Of a stretch of 64,000 nt of DNA, positions 21,391 through 33,259 are shown one piece after another. Origin of the DNA: Dolomedes plantarius (lineage: Eukaryota; Arthropoda; Arachnida; Araneae; Dolomedidae); the NCBI GenBank assembly GCA_907164885.2, contig OU015496.1:138619034-138683033 (forward strand), given 5' to 3'. Both the position numbers and the translations under genes were made by a program. The notes below the pieces were generated by a model. The model was not told the DNA's origin. It searched no databases and saw only the letters and a program-made list of their open reading frames with translations. Within the stretch, counting starts at the first letter, position 1. Each line of letters opens with the position of its first letter.

Positions 21391-21471
<81 letters not shown>
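21390..21471. repeat. (TA)n microsatellite
   Basis: About 80 bp, nearly pure TA. Confidence 0.9.
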
Positions 21472-21474
<3 letters not shown>

Positions 21475-22760
21475 ATTTTTTATGTACATAAACTTATTTC
21501 ATACTCAAAGTGGCCCTCTCATTTGTCTAATTTATTAAAAATCGGATTTTAAATCCTTAAAAACAAATTCATGTACTGCATACATTTATTAAAAGAAATT
21601 AAATTAAAATCAATGCTCTTATTTACTTGCAAAAATTTGACATCTGCGCAATTTACTTTTTGAAACGCAGTTTTTATAAAATCCCTAAATATCTGACAGA
21701 TGATTAAAATGGTGGAAAGGAACTTTTCTGCTTGTCATTTACATTTTTGCATTTTTCATTCTTTCCTTCTTTTTTTTCTTGAATAGCTTCCTTTTTTTAA
21801 CTAAATCCGAAACTCATTTTTCTCTTTTTGGTTATTGATACATTTTTCACGTCAAACTCGGACAAAGAATTTTTCACCACGCTCATCTGCAGAAGAAAAG
21901 TTTCTAAACTTAAAGAAAAACAGATATGTACTCCATCTCTTTATATTTTAATCTAGCAAAAAAAAGGGGAATTCCTCGATCAGCAAAAATTACCGGAATG
22001 AATTGCCAAACAGTGCAACGGAGCAATTCATTGATTTTTTGGAGTGTGTGATTAGCTCATCATCAATCTAAATTTTCAAATGATTTTTGCGTCGCTACGC
22101 AGTTAACGTGATTGATGTTGTTTGCTAAAGTTTGAATATCTAGCTTGAAAACAGTACTAAACCTAGAGGCTGGCAAAAACTGTATATTATTTGATAAAAA
22201 TGAAAAAAATATTATTCCTTGGAACTAACTAACAATTTTCGTCAGTATAAAGCAGATTACTGCGGATGCATTATTTTTGCAATCAATCATTTTTATATCG
22301 AGGTAAAAACTTGGTTCGCCCATCTGCACAAATATCAAAACTCCACCTTAAAATAAGTATACGTATAAAAGAAAAATATCTGAAAATGAAAATTTTCTTT
22401 GCTAAATTTGTGTGTGACTTAAAGAAAGAAACTATCGTAATGAAAATTTTTACGATTACTAAAATGTATTGAAATGTAATATTTATCTATCTATTAAAAA
22501 ACTAAAAATGTGGGAGATGACAAGTTGTTGAACTGAATAATGTTTTGAAGGATGTAAGTTTTGATTAGTTAACATTTGGAGATTTTGTTTAAGTATCCAT
22601 TGATGAAATGAGGGCCCCAATTGATCAAACTTAATTTTTTTTTAAATCTAAGGTTGCATATATTACGAGATATTGCTCCAAGATGGGAATTAACCGTCGC
22701 TTATAGAACTATAGACAATTTTACATTAAAAATATTCACCTCAAAATTTATTGCTGCCAT
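21472..22760. other. Intergenic, no feature identified
   Basis: AT-rich, with a 68-codon ORF of random appearance. Confidence 0.35.
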
Positions 22761-22859
22761 ACACTGAGTGAACAATTTATTATGATCACTTAGTAGATTG
22801 TGGGCCACATTTTGCTGCTACTATGCTGCGTTTCTCTGCATGAACTTTGAGAGATGTAG

Positions 22860-23141
22860 GCAGATGACTTGAGAAATCTCAGACCCTATCCAATGAACTG
22901 CCTTTTCCAGTTCTCTAAGATTTGCTTCTGGTGGCACTGTATCGAGTTTCCTCGTGCTCCTTTCGACCTCATCCCCAAATGCTCAACTGAATTGAGATAT
23001 GGTGATTGTGGAATCCAACTAAGAAAGTTGAAGTCTCCGTCATGCCCTTCAAACTATCTGATGTGGACAAGGTGAGATCTATGGTATGGAGCATTATCCT
23101 GCTGGAGGCATCCATCATCAGTGGGGTAGAAGACACCTCAG
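22860..23141 (-). pseudogene. Tc1-like transposase, C-terminal part (separated from its middle by a LINE)
   Basis: The minus-strand translation gives FYPTDDGCLQQDNAPYHRS, then LSWIPQSPYLNSVEHL. These are the second catalytic Asp (QQDNAPYH) and the third-residue motif (NSVEHL, Glu) of a DD34E Tc1 transposase. A stop lies between them, and the PDL motif is changed to PYL. The preceding part of the same protein lies at 25,528-25,815, on the far side of the LINE insertion. Confidence 0.8.
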
Positions 23142-23389
23142 TTATGGCTCTTTTCGGTGCACCGGGGCCAAAGGCTTTAACTTCAGTGATGACTATGATT
23201 CATATGAATAAGGATGCTCGCGAAATTAATAGTAGAGTTTTAAGATAAAAATTGCTTTACAATGGATTATTGTGCTGAGTTAAGGGAAGTCAAATTTAAA
23301 TGTAAAGAAAACGGGCCTTTAAAGAAACAGTATCCTAACGAGTAAAAAACAAACATGAAAACACGAGAGAGGAGAATAAGTCTGGAGCT

Positions 23390-25270
23390 GGCTCAAGTTG
23401 AGCAGCGCGGGGACGCTTACGGAAAGCACTGTCCCGATAATCATAATCGGGGAATTCAGCAATTATCTCGTTAGGAATCTTGTCGATGTTGTTATAAATG
23501 TTGACTGAGAGCTACTGAGCTACCCTACAGAAAGTTCGGATAGTGAAATCCTTCCTAATGATCCCATTTTAGAGGTATCTGAAAGCCTTCCTAAAATTCC
23601 TCAGAGTTCTATTTTGGAAGCGTTCAATGATATCGATGTTAGATTTGGCAGTTTGGATCCAGACAGGTGCTGCATACAGAGCTGTTGGAAGAATTATTGT
23701 TTTATAGAGTAGCACTTTATTCCTATTGTTAAGGTGAGGTCCGAAAAAGAGAGAGCATAGCGATTTGACTTTACCTATCATCTTGTTTTTGACATTTTGA
23801 ATGCGGGGTTTAAAAGTGAACCGATGGTCAAGGGTTACATCCAGGTACTTCGCACAGTTCTCCCAGTTAATAACCGAGTTGGAAATGTAAAGGCGGGGAG
23901 GATTTTTATAACTTGTTGAGAAATAGATGGCTTGACATTTAGAGGGGTTAACTTAAATTTTCCATTTAATGAACCAATCTTCTAAAGCATCGGTGTGATT
24001 TTGAATAAAACTGGCTATTAAATTTTGATGGTGAGCAGTGGCTAGGATGGCAGTGTCATCCGCGTACAAGACAAGAAAAGTGTAATTATTACGACGAATC
24101 TCTCTATTCTAAAAAAAGTAACTGGCGCCGCCGCCGCCGCCGCTGTCAAAAGCTTGTCACGCTATCTCCTCCGAAACCAATGGGGGTATGGGGTCGAGAC
24201 CGATACCAATAGATGCAGAAAAGTGCGGGGAAGAAAGTAAGACATGTCTCATCTTCATTAAGTTTTTTTAATTTTATGTTTTGTGGAAAAAATTGACTTT
24301 TTCATGTTCAGATTACGATAACTCGCCAAAAATTAATCGTAGAATTTTGATCTTTTTACAATCTAAGACTACAGACATTTCTCCTTCAAACAAGACCTCA
24401 TTTGTTTAAAAATAATTTAAAATAGACTAATATTTTCATCAAAATATTAAACCCACTTTTTCGAGAAATATCGTCACATATGTGGATGTAATATCGATGC
24501 TTCTAAAGTTTTTATCTTACAAAGAAAATATTTACATCATCTGGAAGATGAAAGCTTTCTCGTTCATATGAACCTCATTTCAAGTTTCTATCTTAAAATT
24601 TAAATTTTTAATTGAATTTTAAAGCTGAAACAGTGATTCAACAGTGATTCCCCTTCGGGTGACTGACAACAGTAAATGGCTGTTACATTGCCCGAGAATC
24701 ACCCCTATGTATCTCGATATTAGCCATAACAGAGGAGCGAGCGTAGCGAGCCTAGGGGCAAAGCCCCTAGTGTTATTTATATATAAATTTAATAAAGTTG
24801 GGCCGAGAATGGAGCCTTGGGGGACTACGGCAGTGATTGATTTGTGTGAAGAGAACGTGTTTTGTACGCGGACGCATAAAGATCTTTTGCAGAGGTAGTT
24901 GTGTATAAAATGTATAAGACTATCATGCATATTAGGCTGAATTAGTTTTTATATAAGGCCGGCAGGAGTAATCTTGTCGAAAACCTTTGCAAAATCCGAA
25001 AGGAGTATTCCAGTTGGTCTCCGCTCTTGTAGTCCACATGAAGTAAACTCTACGACACGGAGCAACTGGTGTGTTGTGGTGTGGAGGTTACGAAAACCAA
25101 ATTGCTCTGGAATAATAATGCTATTGAGGCTCAGAAAGTCGTTAATTCTATTGAGAATAGCCCTCTCGGCTATTTTAGAAAGAGGGATGAGTAAACGATA
25201 ACTCCCAAGAAAAGTTCATTTTGAACCCGGCTAGGGCATGGGGCAGACTACGGCTGATTTCCAATTTTGA
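23390..25270 (-). pseudogene. Non-LTR reverse transcriptase (LINE ORF2 fragment)
   Basis: Reading the minus strand from high to low coordinates, the RT palm appears first: LSDFAKVFDK near 24,990 (motif A, Asp), then VVPQGSILGPTLLNLYIN near 24,800. After the inserted repeat comes LVLYADDTAILATA near 24,050 (the YADD catalytic motif). The thumb and C-terminal section follow (NNRNKVLLYKTIILPTALYA, then a tail with IPNEIIAEFPDY). At least one nonsense codon (after WFIKWKI) and small frame changes at the 5' side disable it. The order and motifs place it in the Jockey/CR1 group. Confidence 0.85.
24105..24770 (+). mobile_element. Hairpin-ended interspersed repeat, copy 2, inserted in the LINE
   Basis: It ends with the hairpin CTAGGGGCAAAGCCCCTAG (24,752-24,770) followed by T. 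About 500 bp upstream of this match the copy at 11,128-12,600 in inverted orientation. The left portion is unique to this copy and holds a (CCG)n run at about 24,127-24,142. It splits the LINE RT between the motifs before and after YADD. The left boundary is approximate. Confidence 0.65.
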
Positions 25271-25527
25271 GAGAAGTATGAAAATTTCATTATGGAGTTA
25301 ACACTTGCAGAGAGATAAATAATAATATTAGGAGGAAAGTTTTTGATCTCGCGGTTAGTAATTTTATCCAAGCTAGAGACTTACCATTCGGAAGTATTTT
25401 AATAATTTCAAGAGTTGCGGCAGAGGAAGAATTTCAAATAGTGGCAGCAGAGGTGGGGGAGATAAGAAGGTATTGACGTACGGAAAACCCTATGATCATG
25501 CTCCTCATCTTCTAAGTTATCGTTAGG

Positions 25528-25815
25528 GTCCAGTGGGGTAAAACACCAACGTGACCGGATGGACTTGGTCAGCGACATTATTTAAATACATTTTTTAACA
25601 TTCAGAAATTCCTCCATACGAATTAAAGGGCCCAAACAATGGCAGGAAAATATAACATTGCCTTCATCAGCTTGAAGTGTTGTGCAATGCACTTAGAATC
25701 CGTGCTTTCGTGGTGTTTCTCCATATTTGCATCCTGGCATCTGCATGGGGTGGTTGAAAACCTGATTCTTCGGACCATATTACCCTTTTCCATTCATCTA
25801 CTGTTCAATTCTTGA
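25528..25815 (-). pseudogene. Tc1-like transposase, middle part
   Basis: The minus-strand translation gives VDEWKRVIWSEESGF (first catalytic motif, with Glu-Glu where Asp-Glu is usual), then DARMQIWR, and finally NNVADQVHPVTLVFYPT. Two or more stops interrupt it. The end FYPT is where the fragment at 22,860-23,141 begins, so both parts derive from one element. The upstream helix-turn-helix part is missing; the gypsy fragment starts directly beside it. Confidence 0.75.
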
Positions 25816-25828
25816 CTTCCTATGAGAA

Positions 25829-28703
25829 ATGAAGACGTTTGATCTTCTTAGCTACAATCAGCAAAGGCTTTTGAACAGGCTATTAGCTTCCATACCCGAT
25901 GCTCGCAATAACTCCCTAATCGACAATCTAACTAAAATATCTTCGAGATTCAAATCACCTTCAACTAATCCTAGCTCCACAAATATTTCTATTCTCTGTG
26001 GAAACTCTAGTTTCGACCAGCTTCTCAAAAATTATCCTCAACTCACAAATCCATCCCACCTTCCGTCCAATCCTACATCTACTTCTGTTTTTCACCATAT
26101 CGAAACTACGGGTTCTCCTGTGTTTTCCAAACCAGGACGTCTGTCACCGGAATTATTAAGGGCAGCACGTCAGGAATTTGAATTTCTGCTTTCCCAAGGC
26201 ATCATTCGGCCATCGAAGAGCCCTTGGGCTAGTCCCTTGCATATGGTTAGAAAAACAAACGGTGACTGGCGTCCTTGTGGCGATTACCGCAGACTCAATG
26301 CCGTAACCGTTCCGGACCGGTACCCTGTACCACACATTCAAGATTGTACGCAACTCTTGCATAATAAGATCCCTGTCCACCCAGATGACGTGCCAAAGAC
26401 CGCCGTCACCACTCCTTTTGGCTTGTACGAATTCGTATTCACTCCTTTCGGTCTTCGAAACGCGGGACAAACGTTTCAGCGTTTCATCCATCAAGTCCTT
26501 GTTGGCCTTGATTTCTGTGTGCCATATTTCGATGACATTCTCATCGCCTCTTCCTCCTCTGAAGAGCATAGTTCTCACCTCGAACAAGTTTTTGACCGCC
26601 TCAAACACAATACAACCTTAAATTGAACCATGCCAAATGCGTCCTTGGTAAACTTTTTGTAACCTTTCTGGGTTGTAAAATTTCATCTTCTGGTATTGAA
26701 CCCTTACCTGAGAAAACACAACAAATTACTAACTTCCCAAAACCTGAGACCATTTCCCAGCTCCGCAGATTCCTGGCTATGATAAATTTTTATAGGCGTT
26801 TTATGGTACACGCCGCGCATACTCAAGCACCCTTGAATGAGTTCTTGAAAGAATCTCGAAAGAATGATAAACGTCCTGTGCCATGTACGGACGAAGCGCT
26901 TGCTGCATTTAATAAATGCAAGGCCGATCTCTCACAGGCAGTCCCCCTCGGTTTCCACTCTCCCGGGCAGCAGCTCTCTCTAATGGTTGACGCTTGCGAT
27001 TCTGCCATCGGAGCGGCCCTGCATGCAAAACCCACTTTGGGACTCCAGCCATTTTCTTTCTTCTCACGAAAGTTAACGAACGCTGAGCGGAAGTATAGTA
27101 CCTATGATAGGGAATTGCTAGCTATCTACTCTGCGAGTAAGCACTTTCGACACTCTCTCGAAGGTCAGTCCTTTATAGTTTTTACCGATCACAGGCCCTT
27201 AACATATGCCTTTACTAAGAACTCCGATTCTTGCTCGTCCCGTTAGTTGAAACACCTCGACTTCATAGCGCAATTTACTACAAACATTTGCCATGTTCCA
27301 GGAAACAAGAATGTTGTTGCAGATACCTTGTCACGCCTGGACCACATTGCGAGTATCACCAGTTTCGACTTCACCGAACTCGCTAAGGCCCAGACCAGTC
27401 GCATGACCAGGAAATACAACGTCTTCTCTCTGGAGAGACGCATACGAGTTTGGTTCTTCAGCCATTAAAACTTTCCAACCATCTGCAAATATTCTGCGAT
27501 AGCAGTACCGGCAATGTACGTCCTTTCGTCCCAGAGGCGTTCCGAGAACGTCTGTTCCACTCCCTGCATGGACTATCTCACCCTGGAGTGCGAGCAACCA
27601 AGAAGCTCATTTCAGAGAGTTATGTGTGGCCATCAATGGCGAAAGACATCACAGCATGGACTCGTACCTGCTTTAGCTGTCAACGCTCAAAGGTACATAA
27701 GCACACACTCAGCCCCCTGCAACAATTTTCTCCGCCATCTCATCGCTTCGATCCCGTACATCTTGATTTGGTGGGCCCTCTTCCGCCTTCGGAGGGATTC
27801 ACTTAATTCCTTACGTGCGTGGATCGGTATACTCGATGGCCGGAGGCGATCCCGATAGGGGACATCTCATCCGAGACAGTAGCGCGCGCTTTCATCAGTC
27901 AGTGGGTTGCCCATTTTGGAACCCCCTCCGTCATCACCACCGATCAAGGACGCCAGTTTCAAGCACATCTTTTCTCTGATCTGATGTCACTGCTAGGCAC
28001 GAAGCACATCCCCACCTCGCCGTACCATCCAGCGGGCAACGGGCTAATTGAGCGTTTTCACCGCTCACTTAAACAGGCGCTTAGATTTCACTCAAACAAC
28101 CGGTGGACTGAGACTCTCCCATTAGTCCTCCTAGGACTCCGCTCCTCGTTCAAGGAAGACCTCCAGTGCACAAGTGCGGAGCTTGTATATGGCTCTACTC
28201 TCCGCCTCCCTGCAGATTTTCTCCATCCATCCCCACCCCCTGCAGTCGAACCATCCGAGTTCGTCCAACATCTCCGTAGCTTAATGCAGGGTCTCTCACC
28301 AACTCCCACTTCTGCTCACCACAATCCGACCACCTTCGTGCACCCTTCTCTCGAATCGAGCTCTCATGCCTTTGTGAGCTATGATGGAATCCGGCGCTCA
28401 CTACAGCACCCGTACAACGGCCCCTTCAAAGTAATGGACAGAACGGCTAAATATTACACATTGCTTATGAATGGTAAGAATTGTGTTATTGGCCTCGACC
28501 GTTTAAAGCCAGCATTCCTCACCACCAGCGACTCCCTGACGTTGCAGCATCCTGTGTTGAATCCAAATGATCCTGTCACGACTAGCGTACCTACTCCTAC
28601 AACTGTTACGAGAGCTTCGCCCTCGTCGACTCCAATAACGACTCCAGTTCCAGTGTCAACGCGTTCTGGTCGACGTGTTCGGTTTAACCCCCGTTACTTG
28701 TAA
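25829..28703 (+). pseudogene. Gypsy pol polyprotein remnant (RT, RNase H, integrase)
   Basis: RT fingers ([19 protein letters not shown]) start near residue 125 of the first ORF. The catalytic YFDDIL follows near 26,524. RNase H (VDACDSAIG, YDRELLAIY, FTDHRP) lies in 26,980-27,210. The integrase HHCC finger (HGLSHPG, CFSCQ) is at 27,560-27,680. The catalytic core has Asp in HLDLVG, Asp in TTDQGR and Glu in NGLIERFHR, with exactly 35 residues between the last two. Breaks: an in-frame deletion near 26,368 removing the RT motif-A segment with its Asp; a frameshift near 26,612; TAG at 27,244; a frameshift at 27,405-27,455; TAA at 27,804. The last ORF, 27,819-28,703, is intact to its stop. The element is dead. 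Confidence 0.92.
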
Positions 28704-28724
28704 CCCTCAGTACCTACGGTACTT

Positions 28725-28735
28725 GGGGGGGGGGG
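28725..28735 (+). other. Polypurine tract of the gypsy element
   Basis: Eleven G residues immediately before the 3' LTR, where plus-strand priming occurs in LTR elements. A small hairpin (AGTACC/GGTACT) precedes it. Confidence 0.7.
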
Positions 28736-28739
28736 ATAC

Positions 28740-28995
28740 TGTGGCAACCCAACTCGCAGACAGCTACGACGTCACGTTCTACGCATCTGGTTCGCGCAGG
28801 ATTGGGGATAGCCGCGGACACTGGAACACCGAACTTCACTTCACTTTCCGTACTAGTGTGGTACGCACGCGTCTCTGCTCCAAATTCACTGCGATGAACT
28901 ACGAGCCGGGTTTCGTAACGATAACTGTAAATTTATGTTATGTGTCAAGTTTTAAATAAAAGAACATGTTAAGTTCTAATTGTTGCTTATACCTT
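28740..28995 (+). mobile_element. 3' LTR of the gypsy element
   Basis: Begins TGTGGCAACCC just after the polypurine tract. AATAAA lies at 28,955-28,960. The 3' boundary is estimated because there is no 5' LTR to compare. Confidence 0.65.
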
Positions 28996-29356
28996 CTGAT
29001 GTCCGTAATATGGGAATAATAGTTCCCATAAATGTAATCAGCATACAGACATTCGGTTAGCGTTATTTAATTCGAAAAAGTCTATAGAATGTTTTGAGCC
29101 GAGAAAATAAAAATGTGCTTTTCTTGATAATCATTGATTTGGAAACCCCACAAAATTGAGACAGAAGAAATCGTGTTATGAGTATTTTTAATTAAATTCC
29201 ATCTCCTAAACATCTAGTTTAAACTAACTTAGTTAGATACGTGTTCATTTCAAAATTTATAACTGCCATCCGTTAGTATAAAAGCAATTATATCTGAACA
29301 ACCTTTTTATCAGAAGCTCGGAGTAACAGGTCTGTATGCCTGACATCCAGCAATGT
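28996..29356. other. Intergenic, no feature identified
   Basis: AT-rich spacer. Confidence 0.35.
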
Positions 29357-29960
29357 CTAAGGACCTGTTCACATAGGAGTCCGTTGCGTTGCGTTGCGTT
29401 AAGGAAAAGATGACGTTGAGACGAAAATAAACCAATCATATGCCTGCAAACGATTAGCTATGAAATTTTTAACGCCTTTGATTGTTTTATTTTCGTCTCA
29501 ACGTCATCTTTTCCTTAACGCAACGCTACGGACTCCTATGTGAACAGGCCCTTAGAGCCTGTTCACATTAAAATCTGTCAGCGTCAGCGTTAAAGATTCC
29601 GCTGGCGCTGAAGATAACCTGCTTACACCTAGTAAAAAACAACGGCCGACAGCCAATCAGATATGCTCGACGCTCTTAGTGTGAACAGGTTCTCCCCTCA
29701 GTGCCAACGGAATATGTAAGGGCCTGTTCACATAGGAGTCCGTTGCGTTGCGTTAAGGAAAAGATGACGTTGAGACGAAAATAAATCAATCATAGGCGTT
29801 AAAAATTTCATTGCTAATCGTTTGGAGGCCTATGATTGGTTTATTTTCATCTCAACGTCATATTTTCCTTAACGCAACGCAACGGACTCCTATGTGAACA
29901 GGCCCTCACTCTAACGCTGCCGGATCTATGTGAACAGGCCGGAACAGGCCTTAATTCATT
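29357..29960. mobile_element. Cluster of palindromic CCTGTTCACA-type MITEs
   Basis: Two nearly perfect foldback units, 29,357-29,555 and 29,719-29,907, start CTAAGGACCTGTTCACATAG and AAGGGCCTGTTCACATAGGA. They have arms of about 80 bp including AAGATGACGTTGAGACG. A third, different unit lies between (about 29,555-29,690), and a 3' fragment follows (to about 29,950). They are related by end sequence to the cluster at 7,877-8,390. Confidence 0.85.
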
Positions 29961-30208
29961 GACTTAAAAACTGTAGAGGCACTAAAGAACAAAAGATCCT
30001 TATCCCCGGTATCAATGTTAGTATGTGACATAAGATTACCGTTCTCAAGGTTACAAATAGCGTTGACAATGATTAAAGGAGGAATTCCCCATGCCCACAA
30101 TTGCCAGAAAGCTGGAATAGTTCCATTGTCCCCATTTGTCCTAATTTAGGTCCCCAATCAAATTCCTGAATCCCTTACCCTGGTCTATCTTTAGCTCCCT
30201 TTCGCATG

Positions 30209-30630
30209 TTTTTATTAACTCGCTTTCTTGTTTGTTTGTGTGTTTGTGTGTTTGTCCAGTACAAATCTTGCTATCGATTTTTAACTAACTTCCCGACTAA
30301 CTAGACATTGAAACTTTTAGAATAGCATAGAACACGATGATAATCCCTTCTTTTGATACTTTTAGCCATCTTTAAGCAGATTAAATTCATTTTCAGTTGA
30401 CTTTGTTTAGAAGAATGGCGCAGCCATCTATCGACTGGGACGGAAACGAAAAGTTAAACGCAAGTTAACTTCCAATTAACTTCATTTTCTTTCAAAATGG
30501 GATAATTCAACAAAAAAATTTTAAAAAAGTATTTATTAATACATAGAATTGTCAAGTTTATATGATTCAACAGAAAATTTTAAAACATGGTATATAAAAA
30601 GTTCTTTTTATCTTGTAATTATGCCTTTTC
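30209..30630 (+). repeat. ~420-bp interspersed repeat, copy 1
   Basis: From ATGTTTTTATTAA to CTTTTTATCTTGTAATTAT this matches 34,478-34,905 with few differences. Shared blocks include CATCTTTAAGCAGA, GCAAGTTAACTTCCAATTAA and CATAGAATTGTCAAGTTTAT. No terminal inverted repeat or coding sequence. Family unknown. Confidence 0.88.
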
Positions 30631-30671
30631 AGGGCGTTCACTAGATAACTTTCACACATTTATGATTAACT

Positions 30672-31330
30672 AGCTGAAGTACCCGGCGATGCCCGGGATT
30701 TTAAGAATGTTTGTTAACCAAAATCAATTTAAAAATTAACACAGTATAAATAACATAGAAAAAATATATATGAAATGTTATACAAGTCTCAGAATTTCAG
30801 CCTTTCATCATTGTAGTACTAAAATCTGAAAAGTAAAAATGTCAAATTCTCTAATGTTTGTTAACCAAAATTAATTTAAAACTAAGCACAGTATAAATAA
30901 CATAGAAAAAAAACCTCGTGAAATCTATAAATATATAAATTTATAATAAACTCCTCAGAATTCAGCTAGAATTAGCCTTTCATCATTGGGGCAAAAAAAA
31001 AAGAAGCTGCAATTACAGGTTCAGCAGAAATTTCCAATAGAACCATGATATGACTGCAGCGTTGCCTCTTAAAAAATGAAGTGTTTGATTGAGGGCTGCA
31101 AACCATTCAACTCCTCTCAACATTTAACTCCTGTAAACATCCTCTACATCTAATTCCTTTTAATTCTCTCCATCTAATTCCTTTTCTCTCCATAATAAAC
31201 TCCTCAGAATTTTGGTACATTCAGATAAACCAAAGCCGAGCCACATTGATGATGTCATTATTTTGAAGTTTAAAGAGAAAGCAAACATACAAGCTTTGTT
31301 TTCCCAATTTGGCATCAGCTAGTAGCGCGC
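30672..31330 (+). repeat. Repeat beginning ACTAGCTGAAG, with internal ~145-bp duplication
   Basis: The head resembles the ACTAGCTGAA family found in NCAPG introns and contains the pairing arms CCCGG/CCGGG. Inside, ATGTTTGTTAACCAAAAT... through ACATAGAAAAAA occurs twice (30,709 and 30,853). The right boundary is approximate. Confidence 0.5.
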
Positions 31331-31842
31331 AATTTTAACTGTTTTATATTTTGTTTACACTGGTAAAAGTAACGTTCCGTTAAATTTTGTTGCTACTTGT
31401 AACAGAAAACCAGCACTTCCCGAAATTAGTCATCCAGTAATTTTGTTGCTAGAGAAAGAAAAATAATAAGCCTTTGTATAAAGTTTTTGAACGAACTGTA
31501 AAATATGATTATTGAAAATCCAGATACTGGTTGGTATATATACATATTATTTTTTGGAATATATTTTACCTTGCATGTGACATACATAAAATTTTATACG
31601 AGAAACATTTCTAAATTTTTATTTTTATTTTGTTTAAATACCAATAAGAAAGGTCTGCTATGTTGAAGTTTTAAAGTTTGTTTCACACAAAACATATCAA
31701 AACCATTTTTTGAAATAACAGCTGAAGCTCACATCAAAAAAAGTTTACCAAAGTTTTAAAAGTCTGTTTATAATTTCTCAAAACCTGAATCAACTATAAC
31801 CTTTTTTCAGTAATTTTATAAATATGGATCAGAAGCAAAAAA

Positions 31843-31848
<6 letters not shown>
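31331..31848. other. Intergenic, no feature identified
   Basis: AT-rich. Confidence 0.35.

Positions 31849-31891
<43 letters not shown>
31849..31891. repeat. (TA)n(TG)n microsatellite
   Basis: TA run passing into TG run. Confidence 0.9.
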
Positions 31892-32121
31892 AGATGCATC
31901 CGTTTTGACGTTTAAAAAGTAAATTTTCTGAGGGTTCTCATTAATTGTAAGTTACATAAATTTTTTGTTAAAGAAGAGATAAAAAAAAAGACTAATTAAA
32001 CGAGTTTTAACTATAGCTTATTTTGTTTTATGCATCTCCCAAACAAAAAAAAATTTAGGGGTTATTTTGCTGTAATAAGATTCCAAACAAATGAAATTCA
32101 AAGCTGTTTTATTCTACATTC

Positions 32122-32296
32122 TACTAGCTGAATAATGGGCGAATGGCTAGGGTGCTGGCCTTTAGAATCTGTGAGTTCGAGTCCTACTCTTGGCATGGAC
32201 GTTTGTAGCTATTCGGGATCAGCTCTAAGCAATAGGTCCCAGTCTAATTAGCCCTCCTGTAGCAAAAAATTGACTGTAGTGCTCCAAACCAATCTA
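32122..32296 (+). mobile_element. tRNA-derived SINE, family B, copy 2
   Basis: A box GGGCGAATGGCTAGGGTGC, B box GAGTTCGAGTCCT, then the body blocks CTTGGCATGGACGTT, AGGTCCCAGTCTAATTAGCC and GTAGTGCTCCAAACC as in the copy at 16,503. Confidence 0.85.
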
Positions 32297-33251
32297 CATT
32301 CTATTAACTAAATCAGTGGTTCATAAATATATAATCGTGTAATCCATCTTTAGAATTGATATAGAATAATAAACTAATTTTTAAGAGGTTTTCATTGAGC
32401 CAAAATTTTAAGCTTCAAAATAATCAGCAGTGTATATATACATAACATATACTCTGGGATGTATTTGTTATGGGATGTTATATGCAAATTACTTACCAGA
32501 TTTTAAAATTTATATTTTCATCAAATTGCTTTAAAAGGGCCTTTTGCTCTTTAAGTTTCTCTAATTGTTGTAATAGTTATTAAATTTGGGATTATATTAT
32601 GCTAATATACACACATCATAACAAGACAGTATTTATTTGTTGAGAAATATCACATGGTTTTTGACTTCAACTAATTTTCAGTTATGATCACAAAAGCATA
32701 TTGAGCCAAAGAAACTTCAAATTAATATCTCACAAAATTATTTCAACCTTCAAACAAAATTTAAAAAAATTTTAAACATTATATACTTTCTTTTCATTGA
32801 GTATGTTCAGGAACATTGAGCGAACACTGGACCAAGGCAGATGATTCTTTCCAGGATTCTGTCATATATCCTGGAAACCTAATAATGAACCCTCATACTG
32901 AGGCCCGCCCAGGACTAATAAGTCTAGGGATCAAATATTTTTTCTGTAATTCTTTGCATGTCTCATCAACATGAGTGTACTTGGCACTTTTGTACTGGCA
33001 CTTTTGAACTTTTCTCTAAGCATACTATTTATAGACCTCTGTCTGTCATTATGTCAGTCATAAATTTTATACACTTTTCGATAATGTTAATATTTGAGTA
33101 AAACTGAATGGGAATATTATGCATAGTTATTCAAATATTTTTTCTGTAATTGGTTAAGAATTTGTAACTAAAAATATTTCTTTGTGTCAGTATTGCTATG
33201 TTGGACCAAATATAATTCATATTTCAGTTTGACTGATTTCCAAATATATCC
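32297..33251. other. Upstream of the first NCAPG exon found; no exon recognised
   Basis: AT-rich. The missing 5' exon of NCAPG should end in a donor with one coding base left over; I could not single out a convincing candidate here. Confidence 0.3.
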
Positions 33252-33259
33252 ATCTAGAA

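Larger units (their letters stand above)
23142..25527 (-). mobile_element. Jockey/CR1-like non-LTR retrotransposon, 5'-truncated, inserted in Tc1-like DNA
   Basis: Minus-strand reverse transcriptase sequence runs from about 25,270 down to about 23,390 and is interrupted once at about 24,105-24,770 by another repeat. The two sides carry similar copies of CAGTGGGGTA(G)A...ACACC (23,123-23,141 and 25,529-25,545), which look like a LINE target-site duplication of about 17 bp. No endonuclease domain is present, so it is 5'-truncated. Confidence 0.78.
25829..28995 (+). mobile_element. Gypsy/Ty3 LTR retrotransposon, 5'-truncated and degraded
   Basis: Contains pol (RT, RNase H, integrase), a polypurine tract (G11 at 28,725-28,735) and a 3' LTR starting TGTGGCAACC at 28,740. 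The 5' LTR, gag and protease are missing; the left end joins Tc1-like DNA. Several inactivating lesions lie in pol. Confidence 0.9.

Noticed and set aside
23006..23248. 80-codon + strand ORF
   Set aside because: Antisense to the Tc1-like C-terminal fragment and the adjoining LINE end.
26156..28401. Minus-strand ORFs across the gypsy element
   Set aside because: Antisense shadows of pol; the plus-strand frames carry all the motifs.
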